From contig DAOTXN010000149.1 of assembly GCA_034435435.1 (NCBI GenBank), positions 1 through 57,286 on the forward strand: DNA of 57,286 nucleotides, read 5' to 3'. The position numbers and the translations under genes were made by a program. The notes beneath the pieces are model-generated. The model did not search any database. It saw only the letters and a program-made list of their open reading frames with translations, and had not been told where the DNA came from. Every line of letters starts with the position of its first letter. Positions within the stretch are counted from its first letter, which is position 1. Below, in pieces: positions 15,097 to 23,796 of the stretch. The DNA comes from DAOTXN01 sp034435435 (GTDB lineage Bacteria; Chloroflexota; Anaerolineae; S140-20).

Positions 15097-17088
15097 ATGA
15101 ACCATTACGGTACCATTCTGGCCCATGGGCTAGTATTGACGATGGACCAGGATTTTACCCTTTTCCCTGACGGCGCAGTGGCGATTCAAGACGATCAAAT
15201 CGCCGCTGTGGGCCCGGCGGACTCGCTGTTGGCCGGGGACCAGGCTGATGAGGTCATAGATTGTCGAGGACTGATCGTGATGCCTGGTCTCATCAACGGC
15301 CACTGCCACGTGCCGATGACGCTGTTGCGTGGCCTGGCCGACGATCTGCGATTGGATGTCTGGCTGCACGGCTATATGATGCCGGTGGAACGCCAGTTTG
15401 TGGACCCCGAATTTTGCCGCTTGGGCGCGCGCCTGGCCTGCGCCGAGATGATTCGTTCCGGGGTGACTTGTTTCGCCGATATGTACTACTTTGAGGCGGA
15501 AGTGGCGGCTACCATCGCCGAGATCGGGATGCGAGCTGTGTGCGCCGAGACGATCCTCAAGTTTCCAGCCCCCGGTGCGCCGACCTACGAAGACAGTCTG
15601 GCTTACAGCCGCGAGTTCATTGCCCGCTGGCGCAACCATCCGCTCATCCGCCCGGCCGTTGGTCCTCATGCGCCCTATACCGCCACGCCCGAGATGTTGA
15701 CGGCGGCAGTCGAACTAGCGCGAGAATTCGATGTACCGCTGCTGATCCATTTGTGCGAGACGGCGGTCGAGGTCGAAGAAGCGCTGCGGACGTGGGAAAT
15801 GTCACCGATTCGCTGGGCGCGTGAACAAGGGATATTCAAGGCTCCCCATGTGGCAGCGGCTCACTGTGTACACGCCGACGAGGCCGAATTACGTATCTTG
15901 GCCCACGCTAGGGCGGGAGTGGTCCACAATCCTACCAGTAACCTCAAGCTGGCCAGCGGCGTCGCACCGGTGCCGCGTATGTTAGATCTTGGTCTGGCGG
16001 TGGGCATTGGCACCGACGGCACGGCCAGCAACAATGACCTGGATATGTTTGAGGAAATCCGGCTGGCGGCGCTGATCGCAAAAGGGATCAGCGGCGATCC
16101 TCTAGCTGTCCCGGCCAGGCAAGCCCTGGCGATGGCGACGAGGGGTGGGGCGTGCGCTTTGGGGATCGGCGACTTGGTCGGTTCGTTAGAAGTTGGCAAA
16201 CGGGCTGACATCATTACGGTCGCATTGGACGGGCTGCATCTCACCCCCAAATTCAACCGCAGCCCCGATGCGGTTTATTCCCAATTGATTTACGCAGCCA
16301 AGAGCACCGATGTGCGTGACGTATGGGTCAATGGTCAGTCTTTGATGCGCGACCGACGCTTGCTGACGCTGGACGAGAGCGATTTGCGGGCAGCTGCCCA
16401 AGAGTTGGCTGGGCGCATTGACGCTTTTCTGATCTCCCGCGAAGGCAATGTACTCGACAAATTGATCGCCATCGGAGGCGTCGAGATTACTGAGACGTTT
16501 GAAATCCAGGTCAAAGTCCAAGTGGCCGACCCGGATCACATCATCCAGGTTCTAGAAAATCATTCCGAGATCGCCGTGGTCAAACCGACCATTCGCCGCC
16601 AGTACGATACCTACTTTCGCTTTGCGGACCCAGATCAGGGACGACTTCGTTATCGCGAAGATGAGGTGCTTGATGACAACGGGCATGTCAAAGACGCCCT
16701 CTATATGCTCACCCTCACCGGGCAGGTCGAGGAGCGCGAGTATGACAAGTCGGTGTTATTGTCGCGCTCGCGTTTTTCGGCCCACGCCGATCGTAGCCTG
16801 CGCTTCTACCGGGAATATTTTCAGCCAGTAGAAGAGATCCAAGTCCACAAGGAGCGTAAGCGTTATCGCATTATTTTCGAGGACACCGCCTTTGCCATCA
16901 ATCTGGACCGGCTGATGAGTGAGCCGGCGGACGAGACCTACCTGGAAATCAAGAGCCGTACCTGGTCGCGGGGTGACGCCGAACGCAAGGCGCTGCTGAT
17001 TAGCCAGCTCCTGGCGTTGTTTGGTGTGCAGGACCGCGAGTTGGTCCGCAGTCAATATTTTGAGCTGGTGAGCAGGAGTGCAAAATGA
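15097..17088 (+). CDS. Amidohydrolase (MTA/SAH-deaminase-like) fused to a CYTH domain
   Basis: 663 aa. Residues 1-450 form a metal-dependent amidohydrolase close to 5'-methylthioadenosine/S-adenosylhomocysteine deaminases: metal motif NGHCH (His69/His71), HCVHADE, and GTDGTASNNDLDMFEE with the metal Asp. The C-terminal 200 residues (about 462-663) look like a CYTH tunnel-fold domain (triphosphate hydrolase / class IV cyclase): EIQVKV near the usual ExExK, RRQYDTYFR, GRLRYREDE, KERKRYRI, INLDRL and YLEIKSRTWS. The second Glu of ExExK is Gln. The join is in one continuous frame. ATG 15097 has GGAGG five bases upstream; ATG 15052 is a second option. The stop overlaps the next start (ATGA). A role linking nucleoside deamination to polyphosphate-bearing ligands is speculation. 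Confidence 0.82.
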   Translation: MNHYGTILAHGLVLTMDQDFTLFPDGAVAIQDDQIAAVGPADSLLAGDQADEVIDCRGLIVMPGLINGHCHVPMTLLRGLADDLRLDVWLHGYMMPVERQFVDPEFCRLGARLACAEMIRSGVTCFADMYYFEAEVAATIAEIGMRAVCAETILKFPAPGAPTYEDSLAYSREFIARWRNHPLIRPAVGPHAPYTATPEMLTAAVELAREFDVPLLIHLCETAVEVEEALRTWEMSPIRWAREQGIFKAPHVAAAHCVHADEAELRILAHARAGVVHNPTSNLKLASGVAPVPRMLDLGLAVGIGTDGTASNNDLDMFEEIRLAALIAKGISGDPLAVPARQALAMATRGGACALGIGDLVGSLEVGKRADIITVALDGLHLTPKFNRSPDAVYSQLIYAAKSTDVRDVWVNGQSLMRDRRLLTLDESDLRAAAQELAGRIDAFLISREGNVLDKLIAIGGVEITETFEIQVKVQVADPDHIIQVLENHSEIAVVKPTIRRQYDTYFRFADPDQGRLRYREDEVLDDNGHVKDALYMLTLTGQVEEREYDKSVLLSRSRFSAHADRSLRFYREYFQPVEEIQVHKERKRYRIIFEDTAFAINLDRLMSEPADETYLEIKSRTWSRGDAERKALLISQLLALFGVQDRELVRSQYFELVSRSAK

Positions 17089-18281
17089 GTCTGCCACGCC
17101 TGATCTTGAAGTCTAAACGCGATCATTCAGTGCGGCAGCGTCACCCCTGGATTTTTTCTGGCGCCATCGCCTGTTTGGACGATGTGGCTGAGGATGGTAA
17201 TTTAGTGGATGTGTTTGCCTCCGGAGGCGAGTGGCTGGCGCGCGGCTATCTCAACCGGCGCTCGCAGATTGTCGTGCGCCTGCTGACCTGGGAGCGGGAG
17301 CAAATCATTGACAACGGCTTTTGGCGCGAGCGCCTCAAGCAAGCCATCGCCGGACGAGCGGCTCTGGTCGGCGATCCGCGCACTACGGCGTTTCGTATAG
17401 TCAATAGTGAAAGCGATGGATGGCCTGGTTTCATCGTCGACCGCTATGGCGATTGGTTGGTTGTGCAGGCGCTGACACTAGGGATGGAGCAGGCCAAAGA
17501 AGAGTTGGTGGGAGTGCTGGTGGATGTACTGGATGACGTGCGCGGGGTGTACGAGCGCAGCGACGCCGATGTGCGTGAGAAAGAAGGATTGGATCCCGTC
17601 ACAGGCGTGTTATCGGGCGAGGAACCTCCTGATTGGGTTGAAATATTGGAGAACGGCTATCGCTTCCTGGTGGATGTGAAACGGGGTCACAAGACGGGTT
17701 TTTATTTGGACCAACGCGAGAACCGCGCCCGGCTGCCGGCTTTTTGCGACGGTGCCGAGGTGCTCAATGCCTTTGCATACACAGGTGCTTTTGGCGTGTA
17801 TGCGCTGGCAGGCAGCGCGGCCAACGTGGTTAATGTAGATACGTCGCCAGATGCCCTGGCGCTGGCGGAGCGCCAGGTTGAGCTAAACGGTTTCGATGCG
17901 CGACGGGTTGCCGGAGAAGCTGCCGATGTGTTTGCCCGCTTGCGCGCCTACCGGGCTGCAAGTCGGCAGTTTGATGTGATTGTGCTTGATCCACCGCGCT
18001 TCGCCGCTTCGCGTAGTCATATTAAACGGGCCAGCCGAGGTTATAAAGACATTAACTGGATCGCCCTCCAGCTGCTACGATGCGGCGGGGTGTTGTTTAC
18101 TTTTTCTTGTTCTGGCCTGGTGCCGCGTGAATTGTTCCAAAAGATCATCTTTGGGGCAGTGTTGGATGCAGGTAGGGATGTGCAGATCGTGGGCCAGTTA
18201 AGCCAGGCCAGCGATCATCCTATCGCGTTGACGTTTCCCGAAGCGGCTTATTTGAAAGGATTGATTTGCCGTGTCTGGTGA
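17085..18281 (+). CDS. rlmI: RlmI-like class I rRNA (cytosine-C5) methyltransferase
   Basis: 398 aa. An N-terminal PUA-like RNA-binding domain (about 1-75, with HPWIFSGAI and SGGEWLARGYLN) precedes a Rossmann methyltransferase domain with NAFAYTGAFGVYAL (SAM site) and VIVLDPPRFA (catalytic DPPR-F motif). This matches the RlmI/YccW family, which methylates C1962 of 23S rRNA. Length is normal (E. coli protein 396 aa). The start overlaps the upstream gene by four bases and the end overlaps the radical SAM gene by 11 bases, so all three are probably one transcript. Exact target is by family only. Confidence 0.85.
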   Translation: MSLPRLILKSKRDHSVRQRHPWIFSGAIACLDDVAEDGNLVDVFASGGEWLARGYLNRRSQIVVRLLTWEREQIIDNGFWRERLKQAIAGRAALVGDPRTTAFRIVNSESDGWPGFIVDRYGDWLVVQALTLGMEQAKEELVGVLVDVLDDVRGVYERSDADVREKEGLDPVTGVLSGEEPPDWVEILENGYRFLVDVKRGHKTGFYLDQRENRARLPAFCDGAEVLNAFAYTGAFGVYALAGSAANVVNVDTSPDALALAERQVELNGFDARRVAGEAADVFARLRAYRAASRQFDVIVLDPPRFAASRSHIKRASRGYKDINWIALQLLRCGGVLFTFSCSGLVPRELFQKIIFGAVLDAGRDVQIVGQLSQASDHPIALTFPEAAYLKGLICRVW

Positions 18282-19389
18282 CGCATTGACCAAGCTTTAC
18301 ATTGAAATCACCACTGCGTGTAATCTCGAGTGTCGTATGTGTGAACGCCGCGCCTGGGATGAACCGGTTGGCTCGATGAGCCTGAAATCATTTGCGGACT
18401 TGATGGCGCAGTTGCAGGAATTCCCGACGCCGCCGACGGTCCATTTGGGCGGTTATGGTGAGCCGATGTACCACCCCGATTTTTTGGAAATGGTTCAGCT
18501 GGCTAAAAAGTCCGGCGCACGAGTCGAAGTGACAACCAACGGCACGCTGCTCCACACAGACGTGGCGGCGGCGTTGATCGATCTGGACCTGGACCGCTTG
18601 ATGGTTTCTATCGATGGTGTATCACTGCACAGCTATAGCGATTTGCGTATTAACGGCAACCTGGAGCAAGTGATCGAAAACATGCGGCATCTGTACCGCC
18701 TCAAACTGCGGGGACAAGGGCGCCACAGCAATCCGCGAGTGGGAATTGCCTTTGTGGCCACAAAGCGCAATGTGGCCGACCTGGGCGAGTTGCCACGTTT
18801 GGCGACCCGCATCGGCGCGTGGGAGATTCAGGTTTCGAATCTCGTGCCGCACACTCCCGACATGGCCTCCGAAATCCTCTACGAGCGGTCTCTGACGGCA
18901 TGCGCTTTCCGAGCCTCGCGCTGGGTGGCCGATGTGAGCCTGCCCAAGCTCGATCTGGATGAACATACAGTAGGGCCGCTCAAGCAGCTGTTCAACTCCA
19001 CGGCCAGCCTGAGCTTGCCGGATACCAGCCTCAGCGCGCGGAATGACTATTGTCGCTTTGCGTGGCAGGGCTATATGGCGGTGCGCTGGGATGGGCAGGT
19101 CAGCCCGTGTTTGCCGTTACTGCACGACCATCCGGTATATTTGTTGGGGCGTCACAAGCAAGTGACGCATTATGCGGTGGGGAATATCCAAGAACAATCT
19201 TTGCGCGGTGTGTGGGAATCAAGCGAGTTTAGCTGTCACCGGGCGCGGTTGCGCGCGTTTCCTTTTTCGCCGTGCACGACGTGTGGGGGGTGCGAACGTT
19301 TCGCGGGGAATTGGATCGACTGTACCGACAACACCTTTCCGACGTGTGGAGGGTGCCTGTGGGCGCAGGGGTTCGTTCAATGCCCATAG
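18271..19389 (+). CDS. Radical SAM/SPASM protein, tungsten-oxidoreductase maturase type
   Basis: 372 aa. The radical SAM cluster motif CNLECRMC (Cys17, Cys21, Cys24) is followed by VHLGGYGEPMYHPDF and a TNGTLL strand. The C-terminus is cysteine-rich: YCRFAWQGYMAVRWDGQVSPC, then SPCTTCGGC, then CGGCLWAQGFVQCP at the very end. That closing CGGCLWAQG-CP pattern and the WDGxVSPC block are what I know from the radical SAM family associated with tungsten-cofactor aldehyde oxidoreductases. It would help install or mature the cofactor of the AOR at 2132. It is not next to that gene here. GTG start at 18271 with AAAGGA 11 bases before; it overlaps the methyltransferase gene. The assignment to the tungsten family is from memory of the motif pattern. 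Confidence 0.78.
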   Translation: MSGDALTKLYIEITTACNLECRMCERRAWDEPVGSMSLKSFADLMAQLQEFPTPPTVHLGGYGEPMYHPDFLEMVQLAKKSGARVEVTTNGTLLHTDVAAALIDLDLDRLMVSIDGVSLHSYSDLRINGNLEQVIENMRHLYRLKLRGQGRHSNPRVGIAFVATKRNVADLGELPRLATRIGAWEIQVSNLVPHTPDMASEILYERSLTACAFRASRWVADVSLPKLDLDEHTVGPLKQLFNSTASLSLPDTSLSARNDYCRFAWQGYMAVRWDGQVSPCLPLLHDHPVYLLGRHKQVTHYAVGNIQEQSLRGVWESSEFSCHRARLRAFPFSPCTTCGGCERFAGNWIDCTDNTFPTCGGCLWAQGFVQCP

Positions 19390-19409
19390 TGTATTGCCCA
19401 CAGTGTATT
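19382..19409. repeat. Two tandem 14-bp repeats before trmFO
   Basis: GCCCATAGTGTATT followed at once by GCCCACAGTGTATT, one mismatch, spanning the stop codon of the radical SAM gene and the trmFO leader. Could be a double regulator site or a chance duplication. Confidence 0.5.
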
Positions 19410-19440
19410 TCGCATAGCGATTATTGTTCCACCAACAAAA

Positions 19441-20757
19441 ATGAAAACCGAATTAACCATAATCGGAGGCGGACTAGCCGGCAGTGAAGCTGCCTGGCAG
19501 GCCGCGGAGCAGGGAATTCACGTAACATTGTACGAGATGCGGCCAATCAAAAACACGCCTGCCCACGTCACCGACAAATTGGCAGAGTTGGTCTGCAGCA
19601 ACTCACTGGGTTCGGACTTGATTGATCGGGCCTCGGGTCTGCTCAAGGCGGAATTACGCCGCTTGGGGTCGCTGATTATGGAAGCGGCTCAGATTGCGGC
19701 TGTGCCCGCGGGAGGCGCGTTGGCCGTAGATCGAGAAGTCTTTGCAGCCACTGTCACCGAGCGTATTGAGAACCATCCCCGAATTGCCCTTGAGCGGCGC
19801 GAGATCACCCAGGTGCCTGAGGGACCGGCGATTATCGCGACCGGTCCATTGACTTCACCATCGCTGGCGGAGGACATTGCGCGGTTGACAGGGCAAGGAC
19901 ACCTTTACTTTTATGATGCAATGGCGCCTATTGTGGCCGCCGACTCGATTGATATGGCGGTGGCCTTTCGTGGATCGCGGTATGGGCGCGGTAAGTCGCA
20001 AGAGGGAGATTATATCAACTGTCCGCTTGACAAAGAGCAATATCACGTCTTTGTGCAAGCTCTAGCAACGGCAGAAACAGCGCCGCTGCGGGAGTTTGAG
20101 CGCAAAGACGCGCGCTTTTTTGAAGGTTGTTTGCCGGTTGAGGAAATGGCAAGACGAGGGCGAGGCGTGCTGGCCTTTGGCCCGCTGCGCCCAGTTGGTC
20201 TCATCAACCCACACACCGGCAGACGCCCGTTCGCAGTGGTCCAACTGCGTCAAGACAACCAAGCGGCGAGTCTGTTCAACATGGTCGGTTTTCAGACCAA
20301 TCTGCGGTGGGGAGAACAGGATCGAGTGTTCCGTTTGATTCCTGGTCTGCAACAAGCAGAGTTTGTGCGATATGGACAAATGCACCGCAATACTTTTATC
20401 AATGCGCCAACATTGCTGAATGCGACGATGCAGTTTCGCGCGCGCGAGGGGCTGTTTTTCGCCGGGCAAATCACGGGTGTTGAAGGGTACATCGGCAACA
20501 CTGCAACAGGCTGGCTGGCAGGAATCAACGCTGCGCGTTGGCTGCAAAGGCGAACTTTGCTAGTCCTTCCACCTGAAACCATGATCGGGGCGCTATGTCA
20601 TTACATCACGCACGCTGATCCCCAACAAATTCAGCCAATGAAAGCAAATTTTGGACTACTGCCGCCATTATCCTCACCGGTGCGCGGGAAACGAGATCGT
20701 TATCGCGCATATGCCGAGCGCTCTATTCATACACTCATATCCCTGTTAGAGCAGTGA
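19441..20757 (+). CDS. trmFO: Methylenetetrahydrofolate-tRNA (uracil-54-C5) methyltransferase
   Basis: 438 aa flavoprotein that makes ribothymidine-54 in tRNA with methylene-THF as carbon donor. Starts with the FAD loop IIGGGLAGSEAAWQ. Typical TrmFO signatures are LYEMRP, ELVCSNSLGSD and FFAGQITGVEGYIG. Full length. The ATG has no clear ribosome site (ACAAAA precedes it), so either initiation is weak or the leader matters. It stands after a 51-bp gap holding two tandem 14-bp repeats. From here to about 24690 the DNA is visibly more AT-rich than the flanks. Confidence 0.95.
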   Translation: MKTELTIIGGGLAGSEAAWQAAEQGIHVTLYEMRPIKNTPAHVTDKLAELVCSNSLGSDLIDRASGLLKAELRRLGSLIMEAAQIAAVPAGGALAVDREVFAATVTERIENHPRIALERREITQVPEGPAIIATGPLTSPSLAEDIARLTGQGHLYFYDAMAPIVAADSIDMAVAFRGSRYGRGKSQEGDYINCPLDKEQYHVFVQALATAETAPLREFERKDARFFEGCLPVEEMARRGRGVLAFGPLRPVGLINPHTGRRPFAVVQLRQDNQAASLFNMVGFQTNLRWGEQDRVFRLIPGLQQAEFVRYGQMHRNTFINAPTLLNATMQFRAREGLFFAGQITGVEGYIGNTATGWLAGINAARWLQRRTLLVLPPETMIGALCHYITHADPQQIQPMKANFGLLPPLSSPVRGKRDRYRAYAERSIHTLISLLEQ

Positions 20758-20873
20758 CTCGGTGTAGCGCCAAAAATCAAAAACGCCATCAGCGACTTGA
20801 CGTACAGCCCCAAATATGTAATTATTGAAGCAGATTGCAGTCGCCCAAAGGCAAGCCATCATTGGAGTATCCT

Positions 20874-22133
20874 ATGACAAAAGAGCCTAGCGTTATTCAG
20901 TGGCTGAGAGAACAAGAGCGCACTATTGTTCCTCCATGGATTAGCGCCGTTCAGCGTGCGTCGCTGCCTTTTGATATGGCCAGTGGGTCGCGCACCAAAC
21001 AGATGGAAAGCGCACAGTTATTAGAGTTCTTTGATGGCATTGTTGACGCTGTCCAAACAAAAAGCTACCGCAATCTTGACGCCGCGATTCAGATTCTGGT
21101 TTCCGATCGGTTGGGGCGTGGTTATAAACTGACCGATTTTATTGACATCGCTGACCAACTCAAGGGTGCTATTTGGCAGGCAGCCGAAACATCTCTGCCT
21201 GCCGATCAGGCCCTGAGAGCTTTGATAACAATAGAGCCTATCTTTACACATAGCAAAGCTCGGCTGGCCTGGCTGGCTAGTCGAGCCGCTGAAGCACAGT
21301 TGGAAGAAGAATTAGAAAGAATGCGTTATACATTGGCCAAGCTTGATCGCACAAAATCCGATTTTATCAGCATTGCTGCTCACGAGCTCAAAACACCACT
21401 GACCCTGATCCAGGGTTACACGGCCATTCTTGTTAATGAGCTCAATCAACATCCGGCGCTCAAAGTAAAAGGCATCCTCCAAGGATTGACGTCTGGCATA
21501 AAGCGGCTGCATACCTTGATTCAAGATATGATTGATGTCTCGCTCATCGACAGCGAGGTCTTGACCTTGTCATGGCAGCCAGTCTCATTAAACGAAATTG
21601 TTTGCTTAGCAGTTCAAGACGTCAAGCGAGAAGCAAGCAATCGTCATGTCCTAGTTCAAGTTGGCGAATTTCCAAAGGAAACCAGTGCGATGTACCTCGA
21701 CTCCAAGCGACTGTATCAGGTCTTTATTAATTTGATCAGCAATGCGATCAAATATACGCCTGATGATGGCACTGTTACAGTCAACGCGCGACTCTTGCAC
21801 GACCCAGAGCAAGGACTTGCCTTTGCAGAAGTGATCCTCAAGGACACTGGTATTGGTATTGCGCCGGATGATTTGCCACACATTTTCAAAAAATTCTACC
21901 GGGTAGGAGAAACCGAGCTACACTCTACGAGCAAGACTCGATTTAAGGGCGGCGGACCAGGGCTTGGACTATCCATTGCCAAAGGTATTATTGAGGCTCA
22001 CGGTGGGCGCATTTGGGCCGAAAGTCCTGGCTATGACGAGGAACGTTGTCCAGGAAGCACATTTTACGTGATGTTGCCAGTGTATCACGAGTTACCCGAG
22101 AACATCCCTGAGCGTTTGTTGGATCTGGAATAA
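20874..22133 (+). CDS. Sensor histidine kinase, soluble, orphan
   Basis: 419 aa from ATG 20874 (GGAG six bases upstream); a TTG 13 codons earlier lacks such a site. Residues 1-150 are helical without membrane segments and loosely resemble the N-terminal domain of RsbR-type or globin-like sensors (low certainty). A HisKA domain follows with phospho-acceptor FISIAAHELKTPL. The HATPase domain shows NLISNAIKYTP (N box), KDTGIGIAPDD (G1) and GGGPGLGLSIAKG (G2). No response regulator is adjacent. The catalytic core closely resembles the kinase at 42133-43380, including the unusual TxFKGGGPGLGL stretch. It sits nine bases before hflX. Confidence 0.88.
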   Translation: MTKEPSVIQWLREQERTIVPPWISAVQRASLPFDMASGSRTKQMESAQLLEFFDGIVDAVQTKSYRNLDAAIQILVSDRLGRGYKLTDFIDIADQLKGAIWQAAETSLPADQALRALITIEPIFTHSKARLAWLASRAAEAQLEEELERMRYTLAKLDRTKSDFISIAAHELKTPLTLIQGYTAILVNELNQHPALKVKGILQGLTSGIKRLHTLIQDMIDVSLIDSEVLTLSWQPVSLNEIVCLAVQDVKREASNRHVLVQVGEFPKETSAMYLDSKRLYQVFINLISNAIKYTPDDGTVTVNARLLHDPEQGLAFAEVILKDTGIGIAPDDLPHIFKKFYRVGETELHSTSKTRFKGGGPGLGLSIAKGIIEAHGGRIWAESPGYDEERCPGSTFYVMLPVYHELPENIPERLLDLE

Positions 22134-22142
22134 GAGGAGAGA

Positions 22143-23498
22143 ATGAGCAAGGAACCAATTTTTACTCAACCGCCAACTGAGCGCGGGTTTCTGTTCGGCG
22201 TAGAACTAAAGACGGACCATGGAGCGTCTGCCCGTCAGCTTTCTCATTTATTGCCGCTTCAAGAGTCGCTGGTCGAATTGGCCCAGTTGGCTCACACGGC
22301 CGGCATCTCGGTTGTAGGGCAAGATTATCAACGCCTCGATCACTACAGCCCGGCGACGATGGTTGGCGCCGGCAAGCTGGAAGAAATCAAGGAGCAACTT
22401 GCTGAAACCCGTGCAGACGTCCTCATCTTCGACGAAGAACTTTCACCGCGCCATCAACGCGAGCTGGAAAAATTCCTGGGCGAAAATATCAAGGTCATTG
22501 ATCGCACAGCCCTCATTCTTGACATATTCGCCCAGCACGCCCAAACGCGTGAGGGCGCCCTCCAAGTCGAATTGGCGCAGTATGAATATCGTTTGCCCCG
22601 ACTGACTCGGCAATGGACGCACCTGGCGCGTCAATCGGGCGGCGGCGCAGCGCGGGGTGGGGTAGGGGGCGTCGGATTACGTGGGCCTGGTGAGACGCAG
22701 CTCGAAGTGGACCGGCGTATCATTGGCCGGCGCATCAGTTATCTAAAAACAGAGTTGGAAAAAGTCCGTGCACACCGGGGGCGACATCGCGCGCAACGCA
22801 AACGAACGGGTATTCCAGTAGTATCCATCGTGGGTTATACTAACGCCGGCAAGAGTACATTGCTGAATGCACTTACAGGCGCCAACGTTTTAGTTCAAGA
22901 CCAACTTTTTGCAACGCTCGACCCGACTACACGCCGCTGCACATTACCCAGTGGTCGCCACGTATTATTCACCGATACAGTAGGTTTCATTCAGAAACTG
23001 CCTACACAATTGGTGGCTGCCTTTCGAGCGACGTTGGAAGAGATCACGGAATCCGATTCGCTGATACACATCGTAGATGTGACGCACTCTCAAGCCAGAA
23101 CCCAGATTCAATCGGTGAATCGAATACTGGCCGAGTTGGATGTGACAGGTATTCCGCAAATTATTGCGCTCAATAAGGTTGATCGCCTATCAGAACCGCG
23201 CTTGCCAGATCTTGAACATGCGATACCAATTTCAGCTTTGACAGGTTCAGGGCTGGACGACTTGTTGACGCGAGTGGATCAGGTACTGTATGAGCAAATG
23301 ATACCTGTGGAAATCAAATTGCCGTACCAGATGGGTGATTTACTGACCTTGTTTCACCAACAAGGAAACGTTCAACGGATTCAGCACCAAACAGATGGTG
23401 TACATATCCTGGGACGTCTGCCAGGTTGGTTGATCGCGACGTACCGGCCTTACTTTTCACAGGTTGACGGTACCGCCAGCATCGATGAGAGGGAGTAA
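22143..23498 (+). CDS. hflX: GTPase HflX
   Basis: 451 aa ribosome-associated GTPase involved in splitting stalled or stressed ribosomes. The N-terminal HflX domain has DEELSPRHQRELE, and the hallmark glycine-rich linker RGPGETQLEVDRR is followed by a coiled segment. The G domain has GYTNAGKST (G1), DTVGFIQKLP (G3) and ALNKVD (G4). ATG is preceded by AAGAGGAG. It is followed six bases after its stop by a small membrane protein gene. Confidence 0.95.
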   Translation: MSKEPIFTQPPTERGFLFGVELKTDHGASARQLSHLLPLQESLVELAQLAHTAGISVVGQDYQRLDHYSPATMVGAGKLEEIKEQLAETRADVLIFDEELSPRHQRELEKFLGENIKVIDRTALILDIFAQHAQTREGALQVELAQYEYRLPRLTRQWTHLARQSGGGAARGGVGGVGLRGPGETQLEVDRRIIGRRISYLKTELEKVRAHRGRHRAQRKRTGIPVVSIVGYTNAGKSTLLNALTGANVLVQDQLFATLDPTTRRCTLPSGRHVLFTDTVGFIQKLPTQLVAAFRATLEEITESDSLIHIVDVTHSQARTQIQSVNRILAELDVTGIPQIIALNKVDRLSEPRLPDLEHAIPISALTGSGLDDLLTRVDQVLYEQMIPVEIKLPYQMGDLLTLFHQQGNVQRIQHQTDGVHILGRLPGWLIATYRPYFSQVDGTASIDERE

Positions 23499-23503
23499 AG
23501 CCA

Positions 23504-23731
23504 GTGAACGATAAAAACCTGTCCTTTTCACTTGCCCAACTTGCCACGTCGCTCTCGAATTTTCTTGCCGACAGGCGCGGCGTACCGCTTATGTTGGGCT
23601 TTTTGCTGGTGCTACTGAATTTCTTTTTTCAGTTCATTCCAGCACTGGGATGGTTTGCCGAATACGATGTGATGCTTCACCTTGGCGTGCTGCTCGCCGT
23701 TGGTGGAGCGCTGTTGTCATCTGCGCTCTAG
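23504..23731 (+). CDS. Small two-helix membrane protein
   Basis: 75 aa. After about 25 polar residues come two hydrophobic helices (GVPLMLGFLLVLLNFFFQF and MLHLGVLLAVGGALLSSAL) separated by ALGWFAEYDV. No family recognised. GTG start with GGGAG eight bases upstream, directly after hflX, so probably co-translated. The stop codon lies within one arm of the inverted repeat at 23731-23792. A real gene by spacing and hydrophobic pattern; function unknown. Confidence 0.65.
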   Translation: MNDKNLSFSLAQLATSLSNFLADRRGVPLMLGFLLVLLNFFFQFIPALGWFAEYDVMLHLGVLLAVGGALLSSAL

Positions 23732-23792
23732 CAGCCTGTCAGAAAGACGTAATTTAGCCCCTTGTGGGCGACAGGGTTCTCCGACAGGCTGC
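23731..23792. terminator. 62-bp inverted repeat between convergent genes
   Basis: Perfect 10-bp ends GCAGCCTGTC (23731-23740) and GACAGGCTGC (23783-23792). It separates the small membrane gene (+) from the unrecognised gene (-). It could be a bidirectional terminator or a small MITE-like element; there is no long T-run. Confidence 0.55.
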
Positions 23793-23796
23793 CAGG

